From NCBI RefSeq assembly GCF_000373965.1, contig NZ_KB892868.1:124001-188000 (forward strand): DNA of 64,000 bases, read 5' to 3'. The position numbers were made by a program, and so were the translations under genes. The notes beneath the pieces are model-generated. The model saw only the letters and a program-made list of their open reading frames with translations. It made no database searches and was not told the DNA's origin. Within the stretch, counting starts at the first letter, position 1. The number at the start of each line of letters is the position of its first letter. This document shows positions 62,537 through 64,000 of this stretch, one piece after another. The DNA is from Uliginosibacterium gangwonense DSM 18521. Its GTDB lineage: Bacteria; Pseudomonadota; Gammaproteobacteria; Burkholderiales; Rhodocyclaceae.

Positions 62537-64000
62537 TCACGCCTGTATTGACTCACGGCTCAGGAAATGTCGCAGTGCCTTGCCCGTATGGGTAGGCGCC
62601 TTCACACACGCCGCCACCGGCCCGGCAAAAACGATCTTGCCCCCTGCCTCGCCCCCTTCCGGCCCCAGATCGATGATCCAGTCGGCTTCAGCCATCATGT
62701 CCAGATCATGCTCAATGACCAGCACCGAATTGCCCGCATCCACCAGCCGGTGCAGCACGATGATGAGCTTTTCCACGTCGGCCATGTGCAGGCCCACGGT
62801 CGGCTCATCCAGCACGTACAGGGTATGCGGGGTGCGCGCACGGCCACGCGTGGCGCCATCCGGGCGCACCTTGACGAGTTCGGTCACCAGCTTGATCCGC
62901 TGCGCCTCGCCGCCAGACAGCGTGGGCGATGGCTGGCCGAGGGTGAGATAACCCAGCCCCACGTCCTGCAAGAGCTTGAGCGGGTGGGCTATGCTTGGGT
63001 GGGCAGCAAAGAACTCGACTGCCTCATCCACTTCCATCGCCAGCACATCGGCAATCGACTTGCTCCGCCAGGTGGCGGTGAGCGTTTCGGCATTGAAGCG
63101 TTTGCCATCGCAGACATCACAAGGTACTTTCACATCGGGCAGGAAGTTCATTTCCACCGTCTTCATGCCCTGCCCCTCACAGGCTTCACAACGCCCGCCT
63201 GCGGTATTGAAGGAGAAGCGCCCCGGCGCCCAACCGCGCAGCTTGGCGGTTTCGGAATCGGCATACAGCTTGCGGATCGCATCCCAGAAGCCGATATAGG
63301 TGGCCGGGCAGGATCGCGGCGTTTTGCCGATGGGAGTCTGATCCACTTCCAGCACACGCCCCACCTGTTCCCAGCCTTCAATCGAGGCGCAGCCCCGGAT
63401 CGCGGCACCGGTTTTACGAACCGTGCCGGTTGCGCGTGCCGCTTTGGTTTTGCCCGTTTCAGCCGGGGCATTTTCAGCATGCACCAGCCGCCTGAGGCTG
63501 GCATGCAGCACATCCCGCGCGAGCGTCGATTTACCGGAGCCGGACACCCCGGTCACGACTGTCAGACGGCCCAACGGCAGGCGGGCTTCCAGTTGCTTGA
63601 GGTTATGCAGATCCGCCCCCTTGACCACAATCGCCGGGGTTTGCGCATCCACGAGGCGCGGCGGCTGCACAGGGTGGCGCAGCGGATTACGCAGGCAACG
63701 CCCGGTGATGGATTCCTTCACTTTCGCCAACTGGGCTGCCGTGCCTTGGGCCACGATCAGCCCGCCACGCGTCCCCGCGCCGGGGCCGAGGTCAATCACA
63801 TGATCGGCACGGCGGATCGTGTCTTCGTCATGCTCCACGACCACCACGGTGTTACCTTTTTCCTGCAAGGCATGCAGGGTATCGAGCAACATCTGGTTGT
63901 CGCGGGGATGCAGGCCGATGGAAGGTTCATCCAGCACGTAACACACACCACGCAGATTGGTGCCGAGCTGCGAGGCCAAGCGAATCCGTTGCGCCTCACC
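62537..64000 (-). CDS. uvrA: excinuclease ABC subunit UvrA (partial, N-terminus off window)
   Basis: The minus-strand frame is open to the window edge and contains 487 residues, starting inside the first ABC signature (GEAQRIRLASQLG). Order: Walker B VLDEPSIGLHPRDN, second Walker A GVSGSGKSTL, zinc-finger cysteines in GGRCEACEGQG and PCDVCDGKRF, second signature LSGGEAQRIKL, Walker B VLDEPTVGLH. UvrA recognises DNA damage in nucleotide-excision repair. A ~16-residue insertion (VRPDGATRGRARTPHT) between the second signature and Walker B, and a basic, Ala-rich insert after the second Walker A, resemble very long UvrA variants of betaproteobacteria; the missing N-terminus would show whether this is one. 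Confidence 0.93.
   Translation of the reverse strand, partial: GEAQRIRLASQLGTNLRGVCYVLDEPSIGLHPRDNQMLLDTLHALQEKGNTVVVVEHDEDTIRRADHVIDLGPGAGTRGGLIVAQGTAAQLAKVKESITGRCLRNPLRHPVQPPRLVDAQTPAIVVKGADLHNLKQLEARLPLGRLTVVTGVSGSGKSTLARDVLHASLRRLVHAENAPAETGKTKAARATGTVRKTGAAIRGCASIEGWEQVGRVLEVDQTPIGKTPRSCPATYIGFWDAIRKLYADSETAKLRGWAPGRFSFNTAGGRCEACEGQGMKTVEMNFLPDVKVPCDVCDGKRFNAETLTATWRSKSIADVLAMEVDEAVEFFAAHPSIAHPLKLLQDVGLGYLTLGQPSPTLSGGEAQRIKLVTELVKVRPDGATRGRARTPHTLYVLDEPTVGLHMADVEKLIIVLHRLVDAGNSVLVIEHDLDMMAEADWIIDLGPEGGEAGGKIVFAGPVAACVKAPTHTGKALRHFLSRESIQA

Overview
The window reads as a stretch of ordinary chromosome from a betaproteobacterium with moderately high GC, probably Rhodocyclales- or Neisseriales-like; the genus cannot be fixed from sequence alone. 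The main evidence is gene order and lineage-typical families: pilMNOPQ followed by aroK-aroB-dgt, yicC-gmk-rpoZ-spoT, a DUF3460 protein, SPOR-dsbA, two BPSS1780-type membrane proteins beside nadD-rsfS-rlmH-maf, and cyaY divergent from lptM. I saw no tRNA, rRNA, CRISPR array, prophage or complete insertion sequence.

Layout. 1-1.2 kb: a truncated NAD(P)-binding protein and a GbsR/MarR-type regulator, each preceded by the same 18-bp inverted repeat. 1.2-5.2 kb (minus): a tightly packed run aroK-aroB-dgt-REP-type transposase-nucleotidyltransferase. 5.2-12.9 kb (minus): a large Ig-like lipoprotein, a structured intergenic region, and the type IV pilus operon pilMNOPQ. 13.1-16.6 kb: PBP1a, frataxin, the short lipoprotein LptM and a PCuAC-like protein. 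16.8-22.4 kb: a receiver-DUF3369-GGDEF-EAL regulator next to a large multi-PAS/GAF histidine kinase. 22.4-28.0 kb (minus): SDR, DsbA, SPOR protein, carbonic anhydrase, RNase PH, and a PP2C phosphatase/Hanks kinase pair. 28.1-33.8 kb: yicC, gmk, rpoZ, spoT, DUF3460 and an exonuclease/UvrC-like protein. 33.9-40.4 kb: a seven-gene envelope cluster (periplasmic protein, ABC ATPase, FtsX-type permease, LolA-like carrier, beta-barrel, LytS-type kinase, LytTR regulator). 40.5-48.2 kb: yebC, a Cys-rich secreted protein, and a compact four-gene operon of a coiled-coil protein, a ClpB-like AAA+ unfoldase, an orphan NrdG-like radical-SAM activase and a zinc-ribbon Ser/Thr kinase. 48.3-54.1 kb (minus): an outer-membrane barrel, asparaginase II, priA, hemE. 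54.2-58.7 kb: ubiB, a sodium/solute symporter, a VanZ-like protein. 58.7-64 kb (minus): maf, rlmH, rsfS, nadD, two BPSS1780-type proteins and the C-terminal half of uvrA.

The two parts most likely to hold undescribed biology are 42.3-48.2 kb, where an unfoldase, a radical-SAM activase and a kinase are locked into one operon with an unknown protein and no visible glycyl-radical substrate, and 33.9-40.4 kb, which looks like a complete inner-membrane-to-outer-membrane lipid or lipoprotein route with its own LytS/LytTR sensor. Secondary leads are the paired GbsR-type operators, the hairpin-rich region downstream of pilQ, a 103-bp element with 19-bp terminal inverted repeats, and a perfect inverted pair of DnaA boxes upstream of priA.
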